DNA of 64,000 nucleotides from JAAZHD01 sp012510895 (GTDB taxonomy: Bacteria > Bacillota > Clostridia > Caldicoprobacterales > DTU083): NCBI GenBank assembly GCA_050951465.1, contig JBMNJC010000014.1, positions 49,943 through 113,942 of the forward strand, in the 5' to 3' direction. How positions within the stretch are numbered: the first letter of the stretch is position 1; every line of letters begins with the position of its first letter. Made by a program: the position numbers and the translations under genes. Positions 16,355 to 25,530 of the stretch are shown piece after piece. The notes under the pieces were generated by a model that did not search any database, was not told the DNA's origin, and worked only from the letters and a program-made list of their open reading frames with translations.

Positions 16355-19230
16355 TGAGGATTAAGAAGATGTTTATCGGAGACTTCGGCATTTTCAGGAA
16401 TCAGAATATGGAGGACCTGCATACCGGTTTAAACATTATCGGCGGCATGAACCGGGCGGGAAAAAGCACGTTGCTTCAGGTGCTTAAGCATCTGGGTTAC
16501 GGCATTCCCTCCGGAGGAAATATTCCCCCTGCCAATATTGAATATAATGTAGAGGCGGATCTTCTGGATGAGGAAACCAACCGGCTCTATCATGTCCGGC
16601 TGCAAGGCCATTCCCAGCCTGTCTGCACTTATGCCGAAAACGGAGAATCAGTGCCCATATCCCGCTTGTATAGTCTGGACAGCTTTACCTATCATAACCT
16701 GTTTACCATAAGCTTAAATCAGTTAACTCCGGCTCCTGAAGGGTTTTCCAAAAAGGAACTGGAGAAATTACAGGCAGTACTTTTAGGTGCCGGCCTTTCG
16801 GATATTGCTAATATTCCCGGACTGGAAAATAGTTTTCAGAGAGCTGCCGCTTCAATAGGAGGAACCACCGGGCGCCTCACAAACAAGGGCTTTCGGACTT
16901 ATGTTGAAAGAATTGAGGAGGGTATAGAAAGAAGGCAGAAGGCATTAAGTCAGGTGGAGGAATACGAGCTTCAGCAGAAAAATTTAAGCCGGCTGCAAAA
17001 GCAGGAGCAAGAATTAAGGGCCGAGATAAAAGAGTTACAGTCACAGATAAATCTGCTTGAGGCTCTTAAAGAAAACTATGATATCCTGGAGGAGCTTTCA
17101 GAGCTGGAAACTCATCTGGAGTTAAGCAAGCGGGAGCAGGCAGAAAAGGGAAGTCTGCCCTCTCATCTTTTGAAAAACCGTCCTATGGTTGAAGCTGCTC
17201 TTCAGGATTATGGTGATAAGTTAAGCCAATGGGAAGAAGAACATAATATCTTAGATGGAAGCCTGGGCAGTGAGGCCAAGCGGATTTTGCCTCTTTTATT
17301 GGAATACAGGAGTGAACTTACAAAATACCATGATAGACTTTCAGGCATTGAAGCAAAAATAAATATCCTTGATAATATGGAAAAGGAAATTGAGGAAGAT
17401 AAAAGACAACTGCTTGAACGGATGAAAAGGCTTCATTCAGGCTGGACAGAAGAGGATTTGGACCGGATCAGAAACCTGAATCCGGAACTAATTATGGAAA
17501 ACCGGCTGATGGAGGCCCAGTCCAATTATAAAAGTCTTAACGATCGGCTGCAGCGTACAAATGATCAGCTTAAAGAAAACCAGGGGAAGGCTGAGATGCT
17601 GGAGACCCAGATGAAGGAATGGAAAAAGGATACATTCGGTTTCGGAATGAAAGCTTATCTTCGGGCCTCAATAGTATTCATTCTGCTTGGGATAGCAGTT
17701 TCCCTCTTTCAGCCATTCATAGGGATCTTATTGGGATTTGCAGGAATCGGCGGTTCCGTAATATATGTCATAATGAAAAGATGGAGCCAAAGGGAAGCTG
17801 ATAATCGTCTCAGAGATCTGCAGGGAGAGCTGAGCGGCCTTCTGTCCCAAAAGGAAGAACTGGAGAATGCCAGGAATGAGTTGCTAACAGCAATAGGGGA
17901 GACAGAAAAAGAATTATCTGACATAAAGGCGAAACTCCATTTGGAAATGATACCGGGATATCAGAATCTGCTGGATTATTATCGCGGTTTAACGGATATA
18001 AAGGAAAAAATAGACAGTCTGGACAGACAAAAGGAAAGATGGACTGAGGAGCATACCCTCCTGTCAGCGGAGCTTAGGGAAATAGCTGATCTGCTGGCAA
18101 AATTCGACAAGACTGAAATTGAAAAAGCTGACAATGATAAGGATAAACCTGCTCTGAAGGAAATATGGCCGGAAATACAGCTTAACATAAAGCAGAAGTA
18201 CAGCCAAATGGAAACTGCTATCCAGCTTAATCGTTTATCCGATGATATCATCAGAACAGAATCAAGGTTAATGGAACTAATAGGGGAAAAGAAGGACAGC
18301 AGCATAATAGAAAAAGATGTAACCAAGGCTAAATGTCTTTCCTTCCTTGAGCGATGTGACTTATTGTCGGATTATCTGAATAAAGAAGAAAAGAGGAAAG
18401 CCATAATACAAGGCCTGGACAGAGCAGTTAAGTCTCAGCGGTTGGCTGAATCCCTGAGCAATACAGGTCTGGAGGGATTTCGAAGGAAGTTTATGGAGTA
18501 TCCCGGTCTGGAATCCATTGTGCGGGAGCATACAGCACTTGTTAATCAATTGCATGACCGGCAAGACGCTTTGGAGAACTGCAGAAATACTATGGAAAAA
18601 ACCAAGTTGTCATTGGAACAGTTGAGCCTGACGGAAGAACTGGAACAAGCTCATGAATTAATATATAAAGGCCGCAGCGACCTGTTTCAGGAGGCTTACA
18701 GGTACGGGGTTTACAAAACCGCTGCATGGCTCAGCAGGGAAATAAGAAACAGGTTTCTGGAGAAAACGAAAGATGAGCTTCTCCTGAAAGCGGACAATAT
18801 TATACAGAGATTAACCCATGGACAGTATCTGCGAATACTGCCCAAGGAAGATTTATCTGATTTTTCGTTTGCAAGACAGGACGGAGCAATACAGGAAAGC
18901 AGCAACGTATTAAGCAGGGGCACCAGGGAACAGGTATACCTCGCAGTGCGGCTGGGCCGAATTTTGGACATTAGTCCTTGCCTGCCTGTTCTTATAGATG
19001 ATTCCTTTGTGAATTTTGATTCTGCGCATTTGCAGGAAGCAGCTGCTCTGCTTTGTGAATTAAGCCGGACTCATCAGATTTTCCTTATGACCTGTCATCC
19101 CCACCTGGTTGAATTGTTCACAGATCTCGACGAAGAAATCCGATACTGGCACCTGGAAAACGGGAGGTTCTCTTCGTGCGAAGGCAGGGATTTAATGCGA
19201 GCTCTTCATTTTTCCGGCTCTGCATGTTAG
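16354..19230 (+). CDS. yhaN: SbcC/Rad50-like ATPase with membrane segments, YhaN family
   Basis: The 958-residue protein has a Walker A (GGMNRAGKST, residues 30-39), long coiled-coil arms (about 190-420 and 480-720), and at the C-terminus an ABC-type signature LSRGTREQV about 852 and Walker B LPVLIDDSF about 876. This is the split nucleotide-binding domain of SMC/Rad50 proteins. Unusually, two hydrophobic segments interrupt the coiled coil about residues 430-475, which would place the hinge end in the membrane; YhaN of Bacillus is described the same way. It probably forms a complex with the phosphoesterase encoded upstream. Confidence 0.88.
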   Translation: MRIKKMFIGDFGIFRNQNMEDLHTGLNIIGGMNRAGKSTLLQVLKHLGYGIPSGGNIPPANIEYNVEADLLDEETNRLYHVRLQGHSQPVCTYAENGESVPISRLYSLDSFTYHNLFTISLNQLTPAPEGFSKKELEKLQAVLLGAGLSDIANIPGLENSFQRAAASIGGTTGRLTNKGFRTYVERIEEGIERRQKALSQVEEYELQQKNLSRLQKQEQELRAEIKELQSQINLLEALKENYDILEELSELETHLELSKREQAEKGSLPSHLLKNRPMVEAALQDYGDKLSQWEEEHNILDGSLGSEAKRILPLLLEYRSELTKYHDRLSGIEAKINILDNMEKEIEEDKRQLLERMKRLHSGWTEEDLDRIRNLNPELIMENRLMEAQSNYKSLNDRLQRTNDQLKENQGKAEMLETQMKEWKKDTFGFGMKAYLRASIVFILLGIAVSLFQPFIGILLGFAGIGGSVIYVIMKRWSQREADNRLRDLQGELSGLLSQKEELENARNELLTAIGETEKELSDIKAKLHLEMIPGYQNLLDYYRGLTDIKEKIDSLDRQKERWTEEHTLLSAELREIADLLAKFDKTEIEKADNDKDKPALKEIWPEIQLNIKQKYSQMETAIQLNRLSDDIIRTESRLMELIGEKKDSSIIEKDVTKAKCLSFLERCDLLSDYLNKEEKRKAIIQGLDRAVKSQRLAESLSNTGLEGFRRKFMEYPGLESIVREHTALVNQLHDRQDALENCRNTMEKTKLSLEQLSLTEELEQAHELIYKGRSDLFQEAYRYGVYKTAAWLSREIRNRFLEKTKDELLLKADNIIQRLTHGQYLRILPKEDLSDFSFARQDGAIQESSNVLSRGTREQVYLAVRLGRILDISPCLPVLIDDSFVNFDSAHLQEAAALLCELSRTHQIFLMTCHPHLVELFTDLDEEIRYWHLENGRFSSCEGRDLMRALHFSGSAC

Positions 19231-19260
19231 AATCAGATAAGAAGAACAGGGGGAATTCGT

Positions 19261-20214
19261 ATGCAAAGACAAATTATAACATTTGCCAAAGGGGAAACGG
19301 TCCAGGGTTATTATTTGTTAAAATCAATGACTCTGAAGACTTCAAATAATAATAACAGATATTATGATTTGATCATATCGGATCAAACCGGTGAAATAAA
19401 CGGAAAAATATGGGACCCCGATATGGTTGAGGGTACGGAAATAACAGAAGGCATTGTGGTGAAAATAAGAGGTTTGGTTAACGAATGGCAGGGTCAGCTG
19501 CAGCTCAAGGTGGAACGAATTCGCAAAACCAATGCCGGAGATAATATTAATGTTGAAGACTTCATTCAATCGGCTCCGTATACAGCCATGCAAATGATGG
19601 ATGAAATTCGGAATTATTTAATACGTATTGAAAATGAGGATATTCGGCAGATTACAAGGGTAATGCTTAATGAAAACGCAGAGAAATTGATGTATTATCC
19701 TGCAGCCATGAAAAACCACCATTCCATTCGGGGCGGCCTGCTTTACCACTTAACTACCATGCTGAAGATGGCAGAGCGTGTGCTTGAGGTCTATACCCAC
19801 CTGAACGGCGATCTTCTTTATGCAGGTGTAATTCTGCACGATTTAGCGAAGATAAAAGAGATGGATGCCAATGAGCTGGGGATAGTTTCCTCATATTCTC
19901 CGGAAGGTATGCTGCTTGGTCATATAATTCAGGGTATTAAGGACATTGAGCGAATTGGAAGCGAAAACAATGCTGACAGAGAAATTATCGTTTTGCTTGA
20001 ACATATGCTTCTGTCTCATCATTATGAACCGGAATACGGAAGTCCGAAAAGGCCTATGATTCCGGAAGCTGAAATACTTCATTATCTTGATATGATAGAT
20101 GCTCGTATGTTCGATATGCAAAAGGCATTGGAAACGGTTTCGCCGGGAGAGTTTTCCGATAAGATATGGCTGCTTAACAACCGTCAGTTATACCGGCCGT
20201 TTCTGAATGACTAA
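19261..20214 (+). CDS. yhaM: 3'-5' exoribonuclease YhaM-like (OB fold plus HD domain)
   Basis: The 317-residue protein has an N-terminal OB-fold (about 10-90, with DLIISDQTGEINGKIWD) and a C-terminal HD domain with HHSIRGGLLYH, the HD pair in ILHDLAKI and the LLSHH segment. This is the exact layout of YhaM, an HD-type 3'-5' exonuclease acting on single-stranded RNA and DNA. ATG follows CAGGGGGAA. It is 30 bases after yhaN and 20 before the helD-like gene, so probably in the same operon. Confidence 0.93.
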   Translation: MQRQIITFAKGETVQGYYLLKSMTLKTSNNNNRYYDLIISDQTGEINGKIWDPDMVEGTEITEGIVVKIRGLVNEWQGQLQLKVERIRKTNAGDNINVEDFIQSAPYTAMQMMDEIRNYLIRIENEDIRQITRVMLNENAEKLMYYPAAMKNHHSIRGGLLYHLTTMLKMAERVLEVYTHLNGDLLYAGVILHDLAKIKEMDANELGIVSSYSPEGMLLGHIIQGIKDIERIGSENNADREIIVLLEHMLLSHHYEPEYGSPKRPMIPEAEILHYLDMIDARMFDMQKALETVSPGEFSDKIWLLNNRQLYRPFLND

Positions 20215-20234
20215 TAAAAGAGGAGTTGAAGCAT

Positions 20235-22493
20235 TTGGATCAGGCGCAGTGGAAACTGGAAGAAGCACGCCTACAAAAGGTTTATAATAAAATTTGCAAA
20301 GAATTAGCCCAAAGACTCAAGGCGGTGAGAGATTACGGGAAAACCGTCAGGGAAACCGGACGCACAATTTGGGAAGAAGGGGATCATGTCTGGGAAAAGG
20401 GCGATATAGATGCAGCGGTGGAAATGAAGCAATACACCGACGCCTTGAAGCAGGAAAGACAGAAATATGAAATTGCCAGACGTCAGCTGATCAAATTGGA
20501 GCGGCTCGAACAGTCCCCCTGGTTCGGACGGGTTGATTTTACCGAAGAAGGGTATAAGGATACGGAACAAATCTATATTGGCCTGACAACCTTTTTTGAT
20601 GAAAAGGGAGATGTGCTCATTTACGATTGGAGGGCACCTATTTCAGGCATTTTTTATGATTTTGAACTGGGGCCGGCTTACTACCTTTGCCCGGAGGGAA
20701 TAATCAGGGGACAGGTATCCTTAAAGCGGCAATATCGGATAGAGAAGAATCGGATAAGGTTTATGCTGGATACCGACATGAAGATCGATGATGAGTTGCT
20801 GCAAGAAATCCTAAGCAAAAGTGCCGATGAAAAGATGCGGAATATTGTTACCACCATTCAGAAGGAACAAAACCGCATTATTCGTGATGAAAACCACCAA
20901 TTGCTTATGGTTCAGGGGGTGGCCGGCAGCGGAAAAACATCCATAGCATTGCACAGGATTGCTTATTTATTATACAAGTACCGGGATACAAACATGACCT
21001 CCGGCAATATTCTTATCTTTTCTCCCAATACCGTGTTTAACGACTATATATCCAATGTTTTGCCTGAATTGGGAGAAGAGAATATGCAGCAGACCACCTT
21101 TGAAGAATATCTGAAATCCAGGGCAGGAAATGAGGTATCCTTTGAGAGCAGCAGCAGTCATATGGAATATGTGCTGACTGCGAAAGAAAGGGAAAGCGAA
21201 AAGATAAGGATGCGGGGTATCGCCTATAAGAGCAGCATGGATTTTTATCATCTGTTAAATCGATATGCTCATTATCTCGAACATAATACCATTCCCTTTA
21301 AGGATATTTACTTTAAAGAACGGATTCTTATACCCAAAAAGGATATAGAAAAAATGTTTTTCCATGATTATGCGGGTCTGCCCATGTCAAGAAGGCTGGA
21401 AAAACTAAGACAGCGTTTACATTATCTGATCCGGGGGCCGTGGGAGGAAAGACGAAGGCAATTGATGGAAGAATTACAGCATCATCCGGAATATAAGAGC
21501 AAGGTGCGGGCTTACAGCAGGCTTTTTGTCTTCCATGAATTTAAAGTAGTGCGGAGGCAGATAGAGTCAATCCTTTACTTTGATGTATTGAAGGCTTATC
21601 TGGACTTATTCGATGATACTGACTTGTTTGCCCGGCTTGCAGGAGAAAGCCTGCCGCCTGATTATAAGGAAATCTGCCTGGATACCGGCAGAAGGATTCG
21701 GAATCAGATGATGGGATATGAAGATATCTCTGCATATATTTATCTGAAAGGAATATTGGAAGGGGTGCCCAGAATGAATCATATCCGCCACGTGGTGGTG
21801 GATGAGGCTCAGGACTATACCCCTGTTCAATACGGCATTCTCCGCCAGTTATTCAACAAAACTCCTATGACCTTACTGGGTGATTTTAATCAAACAATTC
21901 ATCCTTTGAAGACCGGCTTTGGCTATGAACAGGTTGCAGAAATTCTGGCACCTGACAGTAAAGCGGTATTAAAGCTGAATAAGGGATATCGTTCAACCAT
22001 GGAGATAGTTGCCTTTACAAGGGCGATTTTAAACGACAGCCACATAGAATCTATTCAGCGGCCGGGGGAAAAGCCTAAGCTGATTCGTGGCAGTGATTTT
22101 GATGAACTTATGGATAAACTGGTCGGAGATGTGAAGGCTTTGAAGGATGACGGATTTCAGTCCATTGGCATTATCTGCAAGACTGCTGCAGAAAGCCAAA
22201 GGGTCTTTGACAGTATACAAACCAGTCTGCAGGTTTCTTTGTTAACAAAAGATGATGCAAATTTCAGCCGGGGAATAATAGTATTGCCTGTGTACCTGGC
22301 AAAAGGCCTGGAATTTGATGGTGCAATGATTATTGGTGCAGATAAGGAAACCTACGGCCTGGAAGAGGACAGGAAGCTGTTTTATACCGCTTGTACCAGG
22401 GCGCTTCACAGACTGCACCTGTACTACACCGGTGAGATGTCGCCCTTTATCAAAGAAATATCGGAAGATTTATATGAAGTCAGCAAACATTAA
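20235..22493 (+). CDS. UvrD-like helicase of the HelD type
   Basis: The 752-residue protein has an N-terminal coiled-coil arm (about 1-90), Walker A GVAGSGKTS about 232, DEAQDYTP (motif II) about 522, and C-terminal UvrD motifs including KGLEFDGAMI and a TACTRA ending. The coiled-coil arm before a split superfamily 1 helicase core is the layout of HelD, which in Bacillus removes RNA polymerase from DNA; the arm enters the polymerase channel. TTG 20235 lies 9 bases after AAAGAGGAG. Its stop codon overlaps that of the convergent TetR gene. Confidence 0.88.
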   Translation: MDQAQWKLEEARLQKVYNKICKELAQRLKAVRDYGKTVRETGRTIWEEGDHVWEKGDIDAAVEMKQYTDALKQERQKYEIARRQLIKLERLEQSPWFGRVDFTEEGYKDTEQIYIGLTTFFDEKGDVLIYDWRAPISGIFYDFELGPAYYLCPEGIIRGQVSLKRQYRIEKNRIRFMLDTDMKIDDELLQEILSKSADEKMRNIVTTIQKEQNRIIRDENHQLLMVQGVAGSGKTSIALHRIAYLLYKYRDTNMTSGNILIFSPNTVFNDYISNVLPELGEENMQQTTFEEYLKSRAGNEVSFESSSSHMEYVLTAKERESEKIRMRGIAYKSSMDFYHLLNRYAHYLEHNTIPFKDIYFKERILIPKKDIEKMFFHDYAGLPMSRRLEKLRQRLHYLIRGPWEERRRQLMEELQHHPEYKSKVRAYSRLFVFHEFKVVRRQIESILYFDVLKAYLDLFDDTDLFARLAGESLPPDYKEICLDTGRRIRNQMMGYEDISAYIYLKGILEGVPRMNHIRHVVVDEAQDYTPVQYGILRQLFNKTPMTLLGDFNQTIHPLKTGFGYEQVAEILAPDSKAVLKLNKGYRSTMEIVAFTRAILNDSHIESIQRPGEKPKLIRGSDFDELMDKLVGDVKALKDDGFQSIGIICKTAAESQRVFDSIQTSLQVSLLTKDDANFSRGIIVLPVYLAKGLEFDGAMIIGADKETYGLEEDRKLFYTACTRALHRLHLYYTGEMSPFIKEISEDLYEVSKH

Positions 22494-23062
22494 CTGTATT
22501 TCCTTAAGGACGGCTCCACATCAAACAAGGTTTCCAGAGACCTGTAATAATTTTCCTTCCAACTAAAGTCACCTTTTAAAACACACCACATATACTCATA
22601 TCCTGTAAACATATAGGCAGCTGCTTCGTACAGCTGCTTTGCTTTATTTTTATTGCGAATCTGGTTCTTTTCCTGAGCCTTTTGTATGATGGTAACGGCT
22701 ATATCTTCTAAGTCCTTTCTTAAGTCAAAAGTTCTCTTGTTTTCCTGGAGATTTACAATAAGCAGCTGACTGTTGATATCACTGCCCAGGTCTATAAAAT
22801 TATCTATTAAACTGTCAAACAGCAGGAGAATTTGTTCCCAGTGACTGGAGGTATCCAGCATCTGTATTAAAACAGGGGTCAGATTCTCAATAACGTGATC
22901 ATAGTACTCAAGAATTATATCCTGCTTGGATCTCAAATGATAATAAAAAGTTGGTTTTGTTATTTCACAGGCATCACATATATCATTTACTGTAACATTA
23001 TTGAATCCCTTTTCTTTGAATAACCGGGTTGCTGTACGAAATATTTTGTCTTTAGTGGTCAT
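22490..23062 (-). CDS. TetR family transcriptional regulator
   Basis: The 190-residue protein has a typical N-terminal TetR helix-turn-helix (about 8-55; VTVNDICDACEITKPTFYYHL) and a variable helical ligand domain. It is divergent from the flavin reductase gene, whose promoter carries an inverted repeat at the start site, so it probably represses that gene in response to a small molecule. The ligand is unknown. Its stop overlaps the convergent helD-like gene by four bases. Confidence 0.93.
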   Translation of the reverse strand: MTTKDKIFRTATRLFKEKGFNNVTVNDICDACEITKPTFYYHLRSKQDIILEYYDHVIENLTPVLIQMLDTSSHWEQILLLFDSLIDNFIDLGSDINSQLLIVNLQENKRTFDLRKDLEDIAVTIIQKAQEKNQIRNKNKAKQLYEAAAYMFTGYEYMWCVLKGDFSWKENYYRSLETLFDVEPSLRKYS

Positions 23063-23194
23063 GAATCAATGCATTCCTTCCATAAAAGTGTAGTTTCTTT
23101 TCAAATCATAGCAACAAACCTGTTTCTTTTCAAGCTGAACAAACCACAGGCTTAATGCCCTTAAAAAGATTGTTAAAAAATTTACAAAAAGCAA

Positions 23195-23223
23195 TTGACA
23201 GAAATTTAACTATATGTTACTAT
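23195..23223 (+). promoter_or_regulatory. Promoter of the flavin reductase gene
   Basis: A perfect -35 TTGACA (23195-23200) and -10 TACTAT (23218-23223) are spaced by 17 bases. The -10 overlaps the left end of the inverted repeats listed separately. Confidence 0.8.
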
Positions 23224-23260
23224 TACCATGGTAATACAAATTATAACAATAGTAATACAA
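23216..23260 (+). promoter_or_regulatory. Probable TetR operator with nested repeats
   Basis: A perfect 16-bp palindrome TATTACCATGGTAATA (23221-23236) covers the -10 box and the start site. It is flanked by a second inverted pair, TTACTATT (23217-23224) with AATAGTAA (23248-23255). GTAATACAA occurs twice in direct orientation (23231-23239 and 23252-23260), exactly 21 bases or two helical turns apart. This is a layout suited to two repressor dimers on the same DNA face. Confidence 0.75.
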
Positions 23261-23314
23261 TATATGAATAAAGTCAAAAAATTTATTTTTATATATAAAC
23301 AAGGAGGAAACTTT

Positions 23315-25225
23315 ATGAAGATTTTAGAACACTCCCAAATAGGCGGAATGAAACTGCGAAACAGAATCTACATGGCTCCCATGGGGACATCCACAGATCC
23401 GGACGGCTCCTTCTCAGATCGTTCAATCCGTTATTACGAAGAGCGGGCGAAGGGCGGCTTTGGACTTATTATTACCGGTGCAAACCAGGTGACCACCAAG
23501 TATGAAGCCAAGGCATGCAATATCCTGCAAACCCCGAAGTCCTTTGAACAATTGAACTTTTTAGCCAGAAGGATACACAATCAGGGAGCAAAGCTCTGCA
23601 TCCAGTTAACACCCGGTCTGGGTCGTATGCAGTTTACCACATCGGATGTAAGGCCATATGCTGCCAGTGAAGTAGATTCTTTCTGGTTCCCGGGACTAAA
23701 ATGTAAAGAATTATCCAAAGAAGACATCCAATTCCTTGTTAAGAAAATGGCAGAGGGTGCTGCCATTGCCAAACGGGCAGAAGTTGATGCCATTGAACTC
23801 CATGGTTACGGCGGCTACCTGATGGATCAGTTCCAATCCGAATTGTGGAACAAGAGAACAGATGAGTACGGCGGCAGTTTAGAGAACAGAATGCGTTTCT
23901 CGGTAGAATGCATAAAAGCGATAAGGGAAGCTGTAGGTCCTGATTTCCCCATACTGTTTAAATTTACACCTTATCATGGCGTACCCGGCGGCCGTGAAAT
24001 GGACGAAGGCATTGCTATGGCCAAAATACTTGAGGAAGCCGGTGTTGATGCCCTTCATGTTGACGTTGGATGCTATGAGGCATGGTATAAGGCAATTAAT
24101 ACAGTTTATGAGCCTCCGCAGGTTCAGCTGGATGTAGCTGCTGAGATTAAAAAACATGTTAATGTTCCGGTTATGTCCCAGGGCAAGATGCAAAACCCGG
24201 AACATGCAGAAGCTGCACTTAGGGAAGGCAAGGCCGACTTTATCGGTCTCGGTCATACTGCAATTTGCGACCCCCATTGGGTGAACAAGGTTCAAAGACA
24301 TGAAACATATGATATCGTTCCGTGTATAGGCTGCAATGAGTGCCTGTATGCAGGCTTCAGCGGCAAAATTCTTCACTGTGCGGTAAATCCCCATGCTTTT
24401 GCAGAAGACTATTATCCCGTTGAATCCGGTGATTCCAACAAGCGTGTACTTGTGGTAGGAAGCGGACCTGCAGGCATAACCGCAGCTGTTACGGCAGCCG
24501 AAAGAGGCATGCAGGTTGAGCTCTGGGAAAAGAAAAATGAGCTGGGCGGCTTGCTGCTTGCTGCTGGCGGACCCAGGTTTAAAAAGGATGTTATGGATTA
24601 TGTACAGTACCTGATTAACAAGCTGCATCGCAGCAATGTTAAGATATCCCTCATGAAGGAAGCAACTCCTGAGAATGTATTTGCAGGCAACTTCGACAAG
24701 GTTATTGTTGCCACCGGTTCAAGCCCTGTAATGCCTCCCATTAAGGGAATCGATGAGCCCTTTGTTGTAGGTGCCAATGACCTGTTAACCAGTAAGAAGT
24801 CTTACGGCAAGAAGGTTGTTGTACTGGGCGGCGGTCTTGTTGGCTGTGAAACAGCATGCCACTGTGCTGAAAAAGCTGATGATGTTACAATAATTGAAAT
24901 GCTTCCGGAAGTTCTGATGACAGTACAGCACAGCAAGAACAATGATCAGTCTCTGCGACAGTTGATGAAGGATTGCAATGTAAAGACTATTACCAATGCG
25001 AAAGTAACCGAGTTTAAGGATAACAAGGTTTACTATGAGAAGGATGGAAAACAGGAAGTTATTGAAGCTGATACAGTAGCTATAGCTGTAGGATACCGTT
25101 CAAATACCTCCCTATATGAAGCTATCAACGGTAAGGTGGATTGTTCCATAGTTGGCGACGCCGAAGTGCCGGATAATATTCTGAAGGCAGTCCACCACGG
25201 ATTCAACTCCGTTCGCTGCATCTAA
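23315..25225 (+). CDS. NADH:flavin oxidoreductase with 4Fe-4S cluster (2-enoate / 2,4-dienoyl-CoA reductase type)
   Basis: The 636-residue protein has an N-terminal FMN-binding old-yellow-enzyme barrel (about 1-330), a cysteine cluster CIGCNEC plus a fourth Cys about 337-355 for a 4Fe-4S centre, and a C-terminal NAD(P)/FAD domain with GSGPAGI and GGGLVGCE. This is the layout of 2-enoate reductase, 2,4-dienoyl-CoA reductase and the bile-acid enzymes BaiCD/BaiH. It should reduce an activated C=C bond with NAD(P)H. AAGGAGG precedes ATG 23315; the frame open further upstream overlaps the operator and is not used. The substrate cannot be read from sequence. Confidence 0.92.
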   Translation: MKILEHSQIGGMKLRNRIYMAPMGTSTDPDGSFSDRSIRYYEERAKGGFGLIITGANQVTTKYEAKACNILQTPKSFEQLNFLARRIHNQGAKLCIQLTPGLGRMQFTTSDVRPYAASEVDSFWFPGLKCKELSKEDIQFLVKKMAEGAAIAKRAEVDAIELHGYGGYLMDQFQSELWNKRTDEYGGSLENRMRFSVECIKAIREAVGPDFPILFKFTPYHGVPGGREMDEGIAMAKILEEAGVDALHVDVGCYEAWYKAINTVYEPPQVQLDVAAEIKKHVNVPVMSQGKMQNPEHAEAALREGKADFIGLGHTAICDPHWVNKVQRHETYDIVPCIGCNECLYAGFSGKILHCAVNPHAFAEDYYPVESGDSNKRVLVVGSGPAGITAAVTAAERGMQVELWEKKNELGGLLLAAGGPRFKKDVMDYVQYLINKLHRSNVKISLMKEATPENVFAGNFDKVIVATGSSPVMPPIKGIDEPFVVGANDLLTSKKSYGKKVVVLGGGLVGCETACHCAEKADDVTIIEMLPEVLMTVQHSKNNDQSLRQLMKDCNVKTITNAKVTEFKDNKVYYEKDGKQEVIEADTVAIAVGYRSNTSLYEAINGKVDCSIVGDAEVPDNILKAVHHGFNSVRCI

Positions 25226-25252
25226 AAAATACAAGAATTCCACGAGAACAAG

Positions 25253-25283
25253 ACAGGGCAGTTGAAAAACTGCCCTGTTGTTT
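25253..25283 (+). terminator. Intrinsic terminator after the flavin reductase
   Basis: A perfect 11-bp stem (25253-25263 with 25268-25278) with a GAAA tetraloop is followed by TGTTT. The T run is short. Confidence 0.75.
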
Positions 25284-25530
25284 ACACTGAGAAATATTCT
25301 GTACACTTTGCTCCACTTCTTATTTAAAATATAACGAAATTATTAAAATGATAAAACCTTTGTTAATTCGAAAATAAATAGTGCCCAAACATTTTTATTC
25401 CCCGTCTAATTCTGATAGAATGGGTGTAGTGATTTTTCCCGGGCCTATATTTAAATACTACATAGTGGACAACCTGAATCACATATATATAGAAGCAACA
25501 CCCTTACTATCAGCCATGGGGGATATAAAT

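Noticed and set aside
23879..24628. A 249-codon open frame on the minus strand
   Set aside because: It lies fully inside the flavin reductase gene, which has clear motifs; the reverse frame has no recognisable domain or ribosome binding site.
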